This document shows, in pieces, positions 34,934 to 44,413 of a DNA stretch of 64,000 nt; the stretch's first letter is position 1; each line of letters opens with the position of its first letter. The notes beneath the pieces are model-generated. The model was not told the origin of the DNA. It did not search any database and saw only the letters and a program-made list of their open reading frames with translations. Source of the stretch: Pseudomonas frederiksbergensis. Its GTDB lineage: Bacteria; Pseudomonadota; Gammaproteobacteria; Pseudomonadales; Pseudomonadaceae. Position numbers and translations under genes: made by a program. The stretch is taken from NCBI RefSeq assembly GCF_017114915.1, contig NZ_JAAUOE010000024.1, positions 1 to 64,000 on the forward strand, in the 5' to 3' direction.

Positions 34934-36178
34934 TTACGAATACCTCAACGCGGTAGCCGGCTCGACTTTCGCCGCTCGCCACGCCGGATACACCGTTGCC
35001 AGAAAGCTCATGATGAAACCGGCGGAACAGATCAACGCCACATCCGCGCCCTGCAACTCGGACGGCAAGTTGCTGACGAAGTACACATCGGAACTGAAGA
35101 TATGCTGCCCGCTGACCCGCTCCATCCAACCGACCAGTTCGCTGACGTTCAACGCCGCGATCACACCGAGCACGCCACCAATCAAGGTGCCGACAATCCC
35201 GATCACCGTGCCCTGCACCATGAAGATCGCCATGATCTGCCGAGGTGTGGCGCCGATGGTGCGCAGGATCGCGATGTCCGCACCTTTGTCGTTCACCACC
35301 ATAATCAGGGTGGCGATGATGTTAAACGCAGCCACCGCGACGATCATCAGCAACAGCAGGCCGATCATGGTTTTTTCCATTTTCATCGCGCTGAACAGAC
35401 TGCCCTGGGTGTGGGTCCAGTCATCAGCCTTGTAGGCGGCGCCCAGACCAGTCGCAATGTCGCTCGACACTTGCGGCGCGGCGTACAGGTCTTTCACCGC
35501 CAGGCGCACGCTCTGCACCTGATTCGGCTGCCAGTGCTGCATCTGCGCGGCATCGGCAACATGGATCAGCGCCATCGAACCGTCCAGCTCGGCGCCGACC
35601 TTGAACACGCCCACCACGTTCAGCCGCTGCATGCGTGGGGTGATGCCACCTGGTGCGGTGCTGACTTCCGGGACGATCAGGGTGATCTTGTCGCCGACGT
35701 TCAAGCGAAAACGCCGGGCGGTGATCTCACCGATCACCACGCCGAACTCGCCCGGCTTCAAAGCGTCGAGACGCCCCTGGACAATGTGCTTGGCAACGAT
35801 CGAGACCTTGCCTTCCAGCGCCGGGTCGACCCCGCTGACCTGGATCGGCTGCATGGTGCCCTTGTAGGACAGCATGCCTTCCATCTCGGTAAACGGCACG
35901 GCGGCGGTGACTTCAGGATTCTTCATCGCCGCGGCGGCCACTGGCTGCCAATCGTCGATCGGGTTCACGCCGACGATGGTCGCGTGGGGCACCATGCCAA
36001 GGATGCGCGAGCTCATTTCGCGCTGGAAGCCGTTCATCACCGACAGCACCACGATCATTGCCAGCACGCCCAGGGCGAGGCCGATCATCGAGGTCATCGA
36101 GATGAAGGAAACAAAGCGATTGCGGCGCTTGGCGCGGGTATAGCGCGTGCCGATAAAGATCGATAACGGTCTGAACAT
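34934..36178 (-). CDS. lolE: Lipoprotein-releasing ABC transporter permease (LolE-like)
   Basis: Inner-membrane permease of the system that releases lipoproteins to LolA, 414 residues. It has an N-terminal helix (MIGLALGVLAMIVVLSVMNG), a large periplasmic domain (about 45-265) and three C-terminal helices with GADIAILRTIGATPRQIM, the coupling region. It is very similar to the lolC product at 36935-38185. The ATG at 36178 gives the canonical MFRPL start. A terminator-like hairpin separates it from lolD, so its expression may be partly separate. Confidence 0.9.
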   Translation of the reverse strand: MFRPLSIFIGTRYTRAKRRNRFVSFISMTSMIGLALGVLAMIVVLSVMNGFQREMSSRILGMVPHATIVGVNPIDDWQPVAAAAMKNPEVTAAVPFTEMEGMLSYKGTMQPIQVSGVDPALEGKVSIVAKHIVQGRLDALKPGEFGVVIGEITARRFRLNVGDKITLIVPEVSTAPGGITPRMQRLNVVGVFKVGAELDGSMALIHVADAAQMQHWQPNQVQSVRLAVKDLYAAPQVSSDIATGLGAAYKADDWTHTQGSLFSAMKMEKTMIGLLLLMIVAVAAFNIIATLIMVVNDKGADIAILRTIGATPRQIMAIFMVQGTVIGIVGTLIGGVLGVIAALNVSELVGWMERVSGQHIFSSDVYFVSNLPSELQGADVALICSAGFIMSFLATVYPAWRAAKVEPATALRYS

Positions 36179-36192
36179 TCGCTGGGGCACCG

Positions 36193-36234
36193 TATAAAAA
36201 TAAAAGACCCGACGCACTGTTCAGTGCGCCGGGT
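36193..36234 (-). terminator. Hairpin with U-tract between lolD and lolE
   Basis: Minus-strand stem ACCCGGCGCACTG with CAGTGCGTCGGGT (one mismatch) followed by TCTTTTATTTTTAT. It looks like an intrinsic terminator that would attenuate read-through from lolCD into lolE. Confidence 0.7.
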
Positions 36235-36243
36235 TTCAGCCAA

Positions 36244-36927
36244 TCAGATGGGGGTCAGGTAACCTTCCTGCAAATGCAGGACGCGATCCATCTGGCGGGC
36301 CAGGTTCATGTCGTGGGTCACCACCAGGAACGCCGTGCGCATCGAGGTGCTGAGCTCCAGCATCAAATCCTGAATGCCCTGGGCGGTGTGGGAGTCGAGG
36401 TTACCGGTCGGCTCGTCGAGCATCACCAGGCCTGGCTTGTTCACCAGGGCGCGGGCGATGGCCACACGCTGGCGTTCGCCACCGGACAATTCCGCCGGTT
36501 TGTGCTCCAGGCGATGGCCCAGCCCTACCCGCTCCAGCAACGTCGTCGCACGCTGACGCGCTTCGGGGATTGCGGTTTTACCGATCAGCAGCGGCATGCA
36601 GACGTTTTCCAGCGCGGTGAACTCAGGCAACAAGTGGTGGAACTGGTAAACGAAACCCAGCGACCGGTTGCGCAACAGGCCACGGGCCTTTTCGTTCAGT
36701 GCCGAGAGCTCTTCACCGGCCAGCCAGACGCTGCCCTTGGTCGGCGTATCGAGGCCGCCCAGCAGGTTGAGCAAGGTACTTTTGCCCGAACCCGACGTAC
36801 CGACGATCGCCACGCGCTCCCCCGGATGCAGTTCCAGTTGCAGACCGGCCAGAACCTCTACCGATTCCGGGCCTTCCACGTAGGATTTGCCCAGGTTGCG
36901 GCAGCTCAAGATTGCTTTATCACTCAT
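36244..36927 (-). CDS. lolD: Lipoprotein-releasing ABC transporter ATPase LolD
   Basis: Cytosolic ATPase of the LolCDE complex, 227 residues. Walker A is GTSGSGKSTLL, the signature is LSGGERQRVAIARAL, Walker B is LVMLDEPTGNLD and the switch His is in VVTHDM. I chose the ATG at 36927 (MSDKAILSC) because GAGTGAG precedes it; an in-frame ATG at 36942 overlaps the lolC stop and is also plausible. It is coupled to lolC. Confidence 0.95.
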   Translation of the reverse strand: MSDKAILSCRNLGKSYVEGPESVEVLAGLQLELHPGERVAIVGTSGSGKSTLLNLLGGLDTPTKGSVWLAGEELSALNEKARGLLRNRSLGFVYQFHHLLPEFTALENVCMPLLIGKTAIPEARQRATTLLERVGLGHRLEHKPAELSGGERQRVAIARALVNKPGLVMLDEPTGNLDSHTAQGIQDLMLELSTSMRTAFLVVTHDMNLARQMDRVLHLQEGYLTPI

Positions 36928-36934
36928 GCCCGAC

Positions 36935-38185
36935 TCACTCATAACGTAGCGCCTCCGCAGGCTGGGTGCGCGCGGCACGCCAGGCTGGATACAGGGTGGC
37001 GAGGAAACTCAGGACCAACGCGGCCGCGCAGACCATCAACACGTCCTGGCTCTGCACTTGCGACGGCAGGTAATCGATGAAATACACGTCGGCGTTCAAG
37101 AACTTGTGGCCGATCAGCCCTTCAAGGGCCGAGATCGCAGCGCTGACGTTCAGCGCGGCGAAGATCCCGACCACGGCGCCGATCAGCGTACCGACCACGC
37201 CAATGACCGTACCCTGAACCATGAACGTCGCCATGATCGAACCCGGCGTGGCGCCCAGGGTGCGCAGGATCGCGATGTCGCCCTTCTTATCGTTCACCAC
37301 CATCACCAGCGTGGAAATGATGTTGAACGCGGCGACGGCGACGATCAGCAGCAACAGCAGGCCGATCATGGCTTTTTCCATGCGGATCGCCTGATACAGA
37401 TTGCCGTGGGTGCGGGTCCAGTCGCGGGCGTAGTACTGGTCTTCGCCGAGCTGCTGGGCGATGCTCCACGCGGTGCGCGGCGCCTGGAACAGGTCGTCGA
37501 ACTTCAACCGCAGGCCCTGGACCTGATCCGGTTTCCAGCGGTGCAGCTTCGCCAGATCCTGCAGATTGGTCAGGCCCAGGTAGCCGTCCAGCTCACCGGC
37601 GCCGACATGGAAGATGCCGACCACGGTAAAGCGCTTCATGCGTGGGAACATCCCGGCCGGGGTCACGGTGACTTCCGGCGCGACAAACGTCAGCTTGTCG
37701 CCGATCGCCACGCCGAGCTTGGTCGCGGCCTTGTCGCCGATGACGATGCCGAAACTGCCTGGCGCCAGGTCGTCGAGTTTGCCCTGCTGCATGAAGTTAT
37801 CGATGATCGATACCTGCCGTTCCTGCACAGGGTCGATGGCATTGAGCAGCACTTTGGAAACCTTGCCGTTGTTGGTCAGCAGGCCCTGCATCTGGACGAA
37901 GGGCGCAACCGCCGTCACCTGCGGGTTCTGTTTGACCTTGGCGGCCAGGCTTTGCCAGTCGCTGATCGGCTCACCGGACTCGATGGTCGCGTGGGGCACC
38001 ATGCCCAGCACGCGGGTGCGCATCTCATGATCGAAGCCGTTCATGACCGACAGCACCACGATCATCACGACCACGCCAAGGGCGAGTCCGATCATCGAGG
38101 TCAGGGAAATGAATGACACAAAATGATTGCGACGCTTTGCACGGGTATAACGCGTGCCGATAAATACGAAGAGAGGTCTGAACAT
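36935..38185 (-). CDS. lolC: Lipoprotein-releasing ABC transporter permease LolC
   Basis: A 416-residue permease with the same layout as the lolE product: N-terminal helix, large periplasmic domain (including the QAIRMEKAMIG approach to the second helix) and three C-terminal helices with GDIAILRTLGATPGSIMA. The start is MFRPLFVFIGTRYTRAKRRN. First gene of the lol run; it ends inside or next to the lolD start. In this family LolC contacts LolA and LolE binds the substrate lipoprotein; which of the two near-identical permeases does which is inferred from gene order. Confidence 0.92.
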   Translation of the reverse strand: MFRPLFVFIGTRYTRAKRRNHFVSFISLTSMIGLALGVVVMIVVLSVMNGFDHEMRTRVLGMVPHATIESGEPISDWQSLAAKVKQNPQVTAVAPFVQMQGLLTNNGKVSKVLLNAIDPVQERQVSIIDNFMQQGKLDDLAPGSFGIVIGDKAATKLGVAIGDKLTFVAPEVTVTPAGMFPRMKRFTVVGIFHVGAGELDGYLGLTNLQDLAKLHRWKPDQVQGLRLKFDDLFQAPRTAWSIAQQLGEDQYYARDWTRTHGNLYQAIRMEKAMIGLLLLLIVAVAAFNIISTLVMVVNDKKGDIAILRTLGATPGSIMATFMVQGTVIGVVGTLIGAVVGIFAALNVSAAISALEGLIGHKFLNADVYFIDYLPSQVQSQDVLMVCAAALVLSFLATLYPAWRAARTQPAEALRYE

Positions 38186-38279
38186 GTCGGGGCTTGTTCG
38201 GAGGGAAAAGGAACGTCCTTGTGGCGGGGGTCGATAACCAGCTTTACACTCAGACCACCGCCGCTACCATGGGTTCGCC

Positions 38280-38861
38280 ATGTCGACATTAGATGAAGAA
38301 GATCGCCGCGAATACTACCGTATCGAGGACACGATCGCACTGGAAATTCAGCCCCTGTCTGCTCCCGAAGCCGCAGGCCAGGAAGTGTTGCAGGATGCTT
38401 CCCCGCTGTTCAACCTGCTCAGTGAACTGCACCTGAGCGAATTCGAGTCGCAACACCTGCTTCGCCAGATCAGCGAACGCGACCGGACCATCGCCGCGTT
38501 CCTCAAATCCCAGAACAAACGCATCGATCTGCTCAGTCAGGTGGTCGCCCTGACCGTACTCGGACAGATCGGCGAGCCGCAGCCGGTAATCATCTCCGAA
38601 GGCGGCATCGACTTTCAGCATCCGACGCCCATCGCCATCGGCGCGCACCTGTCGGTCAAGCTGGTGCTGATGCCGCAAGCCCTTGGCCTGTTGTTACGGG
38701 CACGCGTCACCCATTGCGACCGCAAGGGCGACGGCTACAACGTCGGCACCGAGTTCCAATACCTGTCCGATGCCCAGCGACAACTGCTGGCCCGCTACAT
38801 CTTGCAGCGACAGGCACAAGAACGACGCCTGGCGCGCGAACAAAACGAAACCGGCCATTAA
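38280..38861 (+). CDS. PilZ-domain protein
   Basis: A 193-residue cytosolic protein. The N-terminus RREYYRIEDTIALEI is a PilZ-like RxxxR approach. The middle is a helical insert (LHLSEFESQHLLRQISERDR), and the PilZ barrel is completed by IISEGGIDFQ, IGAHLSVKLVL and a C-terminal NVGTEFQYL. It probably senses cyclic di-GMP, although the NxSxxG part reads SEGGID and may be weak. It is followed by the GDPD gene on the same strand and diverges from lolC. Confidence 0.82.
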   Translation: MSTLDEEDRREYYRIEDTIALEIQPLSAPEAAGQEVLQDASPLFNLLSELHLSEFESQHLLRQISERDRTIAAFLKSQNKRIDLLSQVVALTVLGQIGEPQPVIISEGGIDFQHPTPIAIGAHLSVKLVLMPQALGLLLRARVTHCDRKGDGYNVGTEFQYLSDAQRQLLARYILQRQAQERRLAREQNETGH

Positions 38862-38874
38862 TTAAGGAAGAACC

Positions 38875-39597
38875 GTGACTCTCATCTACGGCCATCGCGG
38901 CGCCAAGGGCGAAGCACCGGAAAACACCCTGACCAGCTTTCAGCAATGCCTCAGCCACGGCGTGCGTCGCTGCGAACTGGACCTGCACCTGTCCAAGGAC
39001 GGCGAGTTGATGGTCATCCACGACCCGACCCTCAAACGCACTACCGACCGGCGCGGCAAAGTGGCCGAACACACGGCCGCCGAACTGGTGACCTACGACG
39101 CGCGCAAGGGCGGCCCGGGCTGGATCAAGCCCTGCCCGATTCCAACGCTGGAAGAATTATTCGAACAATGCGATTTCGAGCACTGGCAGCTGGAAGTCAA
39201 AAGCGCTTCACGCACCCGTGCCGCGACCACCGTGCTGGCGATTCGTGAACTGGCCCAGCGTTTCGGCATGCGAGACAAGGTCACGATCACGTCGAGCTCA
39301 CGCGAAGTATTGAAAGCCGCGCTGGACCTGGTGCCGGACGTGTCTCGCGGATTGGTGGCCGAATACGCCTGGCTCGACCCGCTGAAGGTCGCGCAAAACT
39401 ATGGCTGTGAGATGCTGGCGCTGAACTGGACCCTGTGTACGCCGGAACGCCTGCAGAAGGCGCAGCGTCAGGGGCTGCATGTGTCGGTGTGGACAGTCAA
39501 CGAGCCCGCGCTGATGCGCAGACTCGCCGACTTCGGCGTTGACAGCCTGATTACAGACTTTCCCGGTTTGGCCATCGCCACGCTCGAGAATTGCTGA
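38875..39597 (+). CDS. Glycerophosphodiester phosphodiesterase
   Basis: Cytosolic GlpQ/UgpQ-type enzyme (240 residues, no signal peptide) that cleaves glycerophosphodiesters to glycerol 3-phosphate and an alcohol. The catalytic pair is His7 in GHRGAKGEAPENT and His49 in LMVIHDPTLKRTT, with metal-binding CELDLH between. The C-terminal VSVWTVNEP and GVDSLITDFP are typical. It uses GTG, with AAGGAAG eight bases before it. Confidence 0.92.
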   Translation: MTLIYGHRGAKGEAPENTLTSFQQCLSHGVRRCELDLHLSKDGELMVIHDPTLKRTTDRRGKVAEHTAAELVTYDARKGGPGWIKPCPIPTLEELFEQCDFEHWQLEVKSASRTRAATTVLAIRELAQRFGMRDKVTITSSSREVLKAALDLVPDVSRGLVAEYAWLDPLKVAQNYGCEMLALNWTLCTPERLQKAQRQGLHVSVWTVNEPALMRRLADFGVDSLITDFPGLAIATLENC

Positions 39598-39639
39598 AAT
39601 CGGTCTCCCCGGCCGGCTCAGGCCACCGGCCGGAGCCGC

Positions 39640-41034
39640 TCAAAAAAGCCGGTTGAGGCCATCGTACGCCGCTACCCGATAGGCTTCAGCCATGGTCGGG
39701 TAGTTGAACGTCGTGTTGACGAAGTACTTCAGGGTGTTCAATTCGCCCGGCTGGTTCATGATCGCCTGACCGATGTGCACGATCTCCGACGCCTGATAAC
39801 CGAAGCAGTGAACGCCCAGCACTTCCAGCGTCTCGCGGTGGAACAGGATCTTCAGCATGCCCTGAGGCTCGCCAGCGATCTGCGCCCGCGCCATGCTCTT
39901 GAAGAACGCCTTGCCGACTTCGTACGGCACCTTGGCCTGAGTCAGCTCTTGCTCGTTCTTGCCGATCGAGCTGATCTCCGGAATGGTGTAGATGCCAGTC
40001 GGCACGTCGTTGACGAAGCGCCAGCTGTTGTTATCGACGATGCTGCCAGCGGCCGAACGGCCCTGGTCATGGGCGGCACTGGCCAGGCTCGGCCAGCCGA
40101 TCACGTCACCGGCGCCATAAATGTTCGGCACGCAGGTGCGATAGGCCTCGTCCACTTCGATCTGGCCACGGCCGTTGACTTTCACGCCAATGTTTTCCAG
40201 ACCCAACTGGTCGGTGTTGCCGGTACGGCCGTTGCACCAGAGCAAGGCATCGGCCTTGATCTTCTTGCCGGACTTGAGGTGCAGGATCACGCCGTTGTCC
40301 ACGCCTTCGACGCGGTCGTAGTCTTCGTTGTGACGAACCGTGATGTTGTTGTTGCTGAAGTGGTAGCTCAGGGCCTGGGAAATTTCCGAGTCGAGGAAGC
40401 TCAGCAACTGACCACGGTTATCCACCAGTTCAACCAATACACCCAGACCACTGAAGATCGAGGCGTACTCGCAACCGATCACGCCGGCGCCGTAAACGAT
40501 GAGTTTGCGCGGGGTGTGGCCGAGGCTGAGGATGGTGTCGCTATCGTAGATACGCGGGTGATGGAAATCGATGTCCGCCGGGCGATAAGGACGCGAGCCG
40601 GTGGCGATGATGATGTGCTTGGCCACCAGTTTTTCGACCACGCCATTGGCGCAGACCACTTCGATGGTTTGCTCGTCGGCGAAGCTGCCGGTGCCGAAGA
40701 ACACGTCGACGCGGTTACGGGCGTAGTAGCCGGTGCGCGAGGCGACCTGTTTGGAGATGACTTTTTCAGCGCTTTTCAACACGTCCGGGAACGAGAACCA
40801 GCGCGGCTCACCGATGGCCCGGAACATCGGGTTGGTGTTGAACTGCATGATCTGCCGGACCGAGTGACGCAAGGCCTTGGACGGGATGGTGCCCAGGTGG
40901 GTGCAGTTGCCGCCGACCTGGCGACGGCTATCGACCATCGCCACCTTGCGCCCTGCCTTGGCGGCGTTCATTGCCGCGCCTTCTCCCGCCGGGCCGGAAC
41001 CCAACACCACCACATCGTAGTTGTAGACAGCCAT
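39640..41034 (-). CDS. sthA: Soluble pyridine nucleotide transhydrogenase
   Basis: FAD enzyme of 464 residues that passes hydride between NADPH and NAD. The FAD-binding GSGPAGEGAAMNAAKAG opens the chain. The segment GGNCTHLGTIPSKALRHS has only one Cys where disulfide reductases have two, which is the mark of SthA. The NAD-binding GAGVIGCEYASIFSGLG and the C-terminal dimerisation domain are complete. GAGGAG precedes the ATG. Confidence 0.96.
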   Translation of the reverse strand: MAVYNYDVVVLGSGPAGEGAAMNAAKAGRKVAMVDSRRQVGGNCTHLGTIPSKALRHSVRQIMQFNTNPMFRAIGEPRWFSFPDVLKSAEKVISKQVASRTGYYARNRVDVFFGTGSFADEQTIEVVCANGVVEKLVAKHIIIATGSRPYRPADIDFHHPRIYDSDTILSLGHTPRKLIVYGAGVIGCEYASIFSGLGVLVELVDNRGQLLSFLDSEISQALSYHFSNNNITVRHNEDYDRVEGVDNGVILHLKSGKKIKADALLWCNGRTGNTDQLGLENIGVKVNGRGQIEVDEAYRTCVPNIYGAGDVIGWPSLASAAHDQGRSAAGSIVDNNSWRFVNDVPTGIYTIPEISSIGKNEQELTQAKVPYEVGKAFFKSMARAQIAGEPQGMLKILFHRETLEVLGVHCFGYQASEIVHIGQAIMNQPGELNTLKYFVNTTFNYPTMAEAYRVAAYDGLNRLF

Positions 41035-41242
41035 GCGTACTCCTCAGAACAGGCCGCGGCGCCCTCGGCACCTGCGGCTAAATCACGCCGATTCGGCGGC
41101 GTGAAGGAACAATTTGGGGCCAGTGCAGAACCCGGACACAGTCTATAGAAGCGTCAACGCCGCGCACATTAACCCTTGGTCGCGTCGTAGGCTAGTTTTG
41201 CCTGCACTACAAAGCCATCGAAAAATGCTTTTGCTGGCGCAA

Positions 41243-42259
41243 TCACTCGGTTTTCTCACCCGTCAGGCGCTCAAAAGCCTGATTGGTGCGAGTGACAAAA
41301 CCTGTATCGGCACGAATCACAAAGAATGCAGCAATGTCATGCGTCTGGGCATAGTCCCAACCCCGTTCAGGGCCAAGAATCAGCAACAGCGTCGATAAGC
41401 CATCGGCCATCAGCGCTGAAGGATGAATCACCGTGACTGACGCCAGGGTGTGTAGGACCGGCGCACCGGTGCGGGCATCGAAGGTGTGGGAGTAGCGCTG
41501 ACCACCCTGCTCGAAATAGTTACGGTAGTCACCGGAGGTGGACACACCGTAGCCGTCGACGGCGATGATGCGCTTGGCCACTTGCTGGTCATCGCGGGGT
41601 TCTTCCAGAGCGATGCGCCACGGTGAGCCGTCGAGTTTTTTACCGACAGCCTTGAGTTCGCCGGTGGCTTCGGCGAGGTAGTTGTGGATGCCCAGCGTTT
41701 CGAGTTTTGCGGCAATCGTGTCGACCGCGTAACCGGCCGCGATGCTGTTGAAGTCGACCTCGACGGCGGCGTCCTTGCACAACCGGTCGCCGTCGATGCG
41801 CAAGTGACGATAACCGACGCGCTGCTGCACCTCGGCCAGCGCTTCGGCGCTCGGAACTTTTTCCTCACGCGCCTGCGGGCCAAATCCCCAGAGGTTGAGC
41901 AGTGGTTCCACCGTCAGGTCGTAGGAGCCTTCACTTTGCAAAGACAATCGCTCACCAACGCGGACCAAATCGAGGACCGGCGTGGGCATTTTCTGACAGT
42001 GGTTGGCGGGCAAATTGTTGAAGCGCTCGATGTCGGAGTCACTGCGATAGGTCGAGAATTGTCGATCCACTTGGGCGAGGATATTTTCCACTTCGGCCTG
42101 CACCGCTTTCGGCCCGGGCGTAGAGGCATGTCTTACGTATTGAATGGAATAACGACTGCCCATGGTCGGGCCGTCGAAGCGTTCCAGACTGTCACCGTTG
42201 CCGCAACCGGACAAAACACCGGCCAGCACTACAAGTCCACCCCACCGTCCAGTTAACAA
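41243..42259 (-). CDS. apbE: FAD:protein FMN transferase ApbE (lipoprotein)
   Basis: Attaches FMN to threonines of target flavoproteins, notably Na+-NQR or Rnf subunits. The signal ends in a lipobox (VLSGC), so the protein is anchored facing the periplasm. Motifs are TMGSRYSIQY, SFDLT-like SYDLTVEPLLNLWGFG, VDFNSIAAGYAVD, GELKAVG and the metal-binding HTFDARTG with MADGLST. I prefer the TTG at 42259 because GGGGAG sits eight bases upstream; an ATG at 42292 lacks a site. No nqr or rnf genes are adjacent in this window. Confidence 0.9.
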   Translation of the reverse strand: MLTGRWGGLVVLAGVLSGCGNGDSLERFDGPTMGSRYSIQYVRHASTPGPKAVQAEVENILAQVDRQFSTYRSDSDIERFNNLPANHCQKMPTPVLDLVRVGERLSLQSEGSYDLTVEPLLNLWGFGPQAREEKVPSAEALAEVQQRVGYRHLRIDGDRLCKDAAVEVDFNSIAAGYAVDTIAAKLETLGIHNYLAEATGELKAVGKKLDGSPWRIALEEPRDDQQVAKRIIAVDGYGVSTSGDYRNYFEQGGQRYSHTFDARTGAPVLHTLASVTVIHPSALMADGLSTLLLILGPERGWDYAQTHDIAAFFVIRADTGFVTRTNQAFERLTGEKTE

Positions 42260-42361
42260 ATCTTCATCTCCCCTCAAAACCGCGCCCGCCATTATGGGCT
42301 TCAGAATGCATGGGAGCGAGGCCTGCCTCAGCTGCCTGTCAGACGAGAAACGGTGCCTGAT

Positions 42362-42393
42362 TGATCGCCTTCGCGGGCAAGCCCGCTCCTACA
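42362..42393. repeat. REP element (CGGGCAAGCCCGCTCCTACA type)
   Basis: GATCGCCTTCGCGGGCAAGC followed by CCGCTCCTACA is the other widespread Pseudomonas REP family, forming a GCGGGC/GCCCGC hairpin. It lies between the LysR and apbE genes. Confidence 0.85.
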
Positions 42394-42399
42394 TGGCTG

Positions 42400-43326
42400 T
42401 CAAACGGCACGCAGCCAAGGTGGCCCTTGCACGAATCTGGCCTCAAGCCATTCCTTGAAAGCCGTGAGGGTCGCCGGTGTAAACGCAGCTGATGCGCGCA
42501 CCAGATAAATTCCGCCCTGGGCGTCCAGATCCCATTCCGGCAGAACGCGCACCAACTGGCCGTTGGCGGTCTCCCGGCTCATCAGCCACTCGCCGGCGCC
42601 CAGGATACCGACGCCGGCCTTGGCCGCAGCGAGCAACGACTCACCGTCATTGGAGGTCAAGGTTCCCCTGGTGATGACCTTCTCGTGCCGATCGCCCTTG
42701 GACAAGCGCCATTCAGGGAACGCCGCCAGGCCGGTAAAGCCCAGGCAATTGTGATCGGTCAGTTGCTTCGGGCTGGTCGGTAAACCGTGCTGCTCTATAT
42801 AGGCGGGTGAAGCGCAGAGGATGCGGCGATGATCGCTGAGCTTCTTCGCCACCAGGCGATTGTCGTTCAATTCGCCGATACGAATCGCCGCGTCGAATCC
42901 TTCGGCAATGATGTCGACGACGCGATCGCTGTAATCCACCTCGACGGACACCAGCGGATGAGCCGCCAGAAATTCCGGCAACATCGACGCCAGCCAAAGG
43001 CGCCCCATCGCGGCGGGAAAAGCCAGGCGCAAAACGCCGCGCACCTGCGCGGCGCCCAGTGACGCTTCCTGTTCGGCCTCGATGATCAACCCCGTCGCAG
43101 AGCGCAGACGTTCGACGAGGCGGTTGCCGGCATCGGTCAAGCGCACCTGACGCGTCGTACGCTCCATCAGCCGCACGCCCAAACGCTTTTCCATGGCCGC
43201 CAGGCGCTTTGAAATCACCGTCGGATGACGTTGCAGCAGGCGCCCGGCGGCCACGAATGAATGCGCCGAAGCGACCGCAAGCAGCGCGGCAATTTCATCG
43301 ATATGTCGGCTGTCCAGTGGGTTCAC
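42400..43326 (-). CDS. LysR-family transcriptional regulator
   Basis: A 308-residue regulator of the CrgA-like LysR branch. The helix-turn-helix is HSFVAAGRLLQRHPTVISKRL, with AMEKRLGVRLMERTTRQVRLTDAG. The effector domain has VEVDYSDRVVDIIAEGFDAAIRIG, typical of this group. I chose the GTG at 43326, which has GAAGAG just upstream; an ATG at 43434 would run into the neighbouring gene. It directly follows the quinone oxidoreductase gene on the same strand, 28 bases apart, so it may control that gene. Confidence 0.85.
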   Translation of the reverse strand: MNPLDSRHIDEIAALLAVASAHSFVAAGRLLQRHPTVISKRLAAMEKRLGVRLMERTTRQVRLTDAGNRLVERLRSATGLIIEAEQEASLGAAQVRGVLRLAFPAAMGRLWLASMLPEFLAAHPLVSVEVDYSDRVVDIIAEGFDAAIRIGELNDNRLVAKKLSDHRRILCASPAYIEQHGLPTSPKQLTDHNCLGFTGLAAFPEWRLSKGDRHEKVITRGTLTSNDGESLLAAAKAGVGILGAGEWLMSRETANGQLVRVLPEWDLDAQGGIYLVRASAAFTPATLTAFKEWLEARFVQGPPWLRAV

Positions 43327-43354
43327 GAAACACTCTTCTTTCAGATAGAGGCAG

Positions 43355-44329
43355 TCAGGGTTTGAGGACAATCGTTCCGCGAGATTGGCCACCTTGCAGA
43401 TCGGCATGGGCCTTGGCCACATCGGCCAACGCATAGCGGCCCCAGATGCCGGGCTTGATTATGCCCGCCTCGACCGCGGCCAGTACATCATTGGCCCGTT
43501 GCCGGTATTCAGTGATGTCGGCAGTGTGTGCGCCCAGTGAAGGACGGGTCAGGAACAACGAGCCCTTGGCATTGAGCGTGGCCAGTTCGACCGCTGTCGG
43601 CGCCCCGGAGGAGGCCCCGAAAGACACCATCAACCCACGCGGTCGCAGGCAGTCGAGGGACGCTTCGAACGACACGCGCCCGATGGGATCGTAGACCACA
43701 TCGGCTTTGTTGCCGTCGGTGATCTTCGCGACATCCGCGGCGAGCGTCCGGGCATCGAACACCAGCACCGCATCGCAACCCAGCGCCTTGGCTGTCTCGA
43801 CGCTCTCGGCCCGGGACACAATGCCGATGACAAAAGCCCCCAGGTGTTTGGCCCACGTCGCCATGATCTGCCCAAGACCGCCCGCGACGCCATACAGAAC
43901 CACGATGGTGCCGGGGCCGACCGGATAAGTCGTCTTGAGCAGGTACTGCGCGGTAATGCCTTTGAACAACACCGCGGCGGCCTCTTCAGCCGTCAACGCA
44001 TCGGGAATCGGCACCAGCCGCTCAGCCGGGTACAACCGCGCACTGGCATAAGCACCAATAGGCCCCGTTGCGTACGCCACCCGGTCACCCACCTTGACGT
44101 TGCTCACCCCCGCGCCGATGGCGGCAACCCGGCCCGCCCCTTCAAGCCCCAGCCCCGACGGCAATGGCAGCGGTACGGCGCCGTTGCGCTGGGTCACATC
44201 GAGAAAGTTGACGCCAATCGCCTCTTGCTCCAGCCAGACTTCACCCGGCCCCGGTTCACGCGCCGTCTCTTTCTCGATATTCATCACTTCAGGCGCGCCG
44301 GTGTGTGCGATACGAACGACTGAAACCAT
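43355..44329 (-). CDS. Zinc-independent NADPH:quinone oxidoreductase
   Basis: A 324-residue medium-chain reductase without zinc ligands. The N-terminal catalytic domain contains EAIGVNFLDVTQRNG and LGLEGAGRVAAIG; the nucleotide fold has VVLYGVAGGLGQIMATWAKHLGA, close to the usual AAAGGVG. The C-terminus ADLQGGQSRGTIVLKP is the quinone reductase ending. It probably reduces quinones or reactive enals. The LysR gene follows it. Confidence 0.88.
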   Translation of the reverse strand: MVSVVRIAHTGAPEVMNIEKETAREPGPGEVWLEQEAIGVNFLDVTQRNGAVPLPLPSGLGLEGAGRVAAIGAGVSNVKVGDRVAYATGPIGAYASARLYPAERLVPIPDALTAEEAAAVLFKGITAQYLLKTTYPVGPGTIVVLYGVAGGLGQIMATWAKHLGAFVIGIVSRAESVETAKALGCDAVLVFDARTLAADVAKITDGNKADVVYDPIGRVSFEASLDCLRPRGLMVSFGASSGAPTAVELATLNAKGSLFLTRPSLGAHTADITEYRQRANDVLAAVEAGIIKPGIWGRYALADVAKAHADLQGGQSRGTIVLKP

Positions 44330-44413
44330 TGCCAGATTCCCTCACTTCAGCGCAGCCCATCTGCGCGATGTGCGAGAAGTATCGGCATTCGATTTCAGGC
44401 GAACAATACAGCT

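Noticed and set aside
39775..41148. Plus-strand frame of 457 codons
   Set aside because: Opposite sthA, which has all family motifs.
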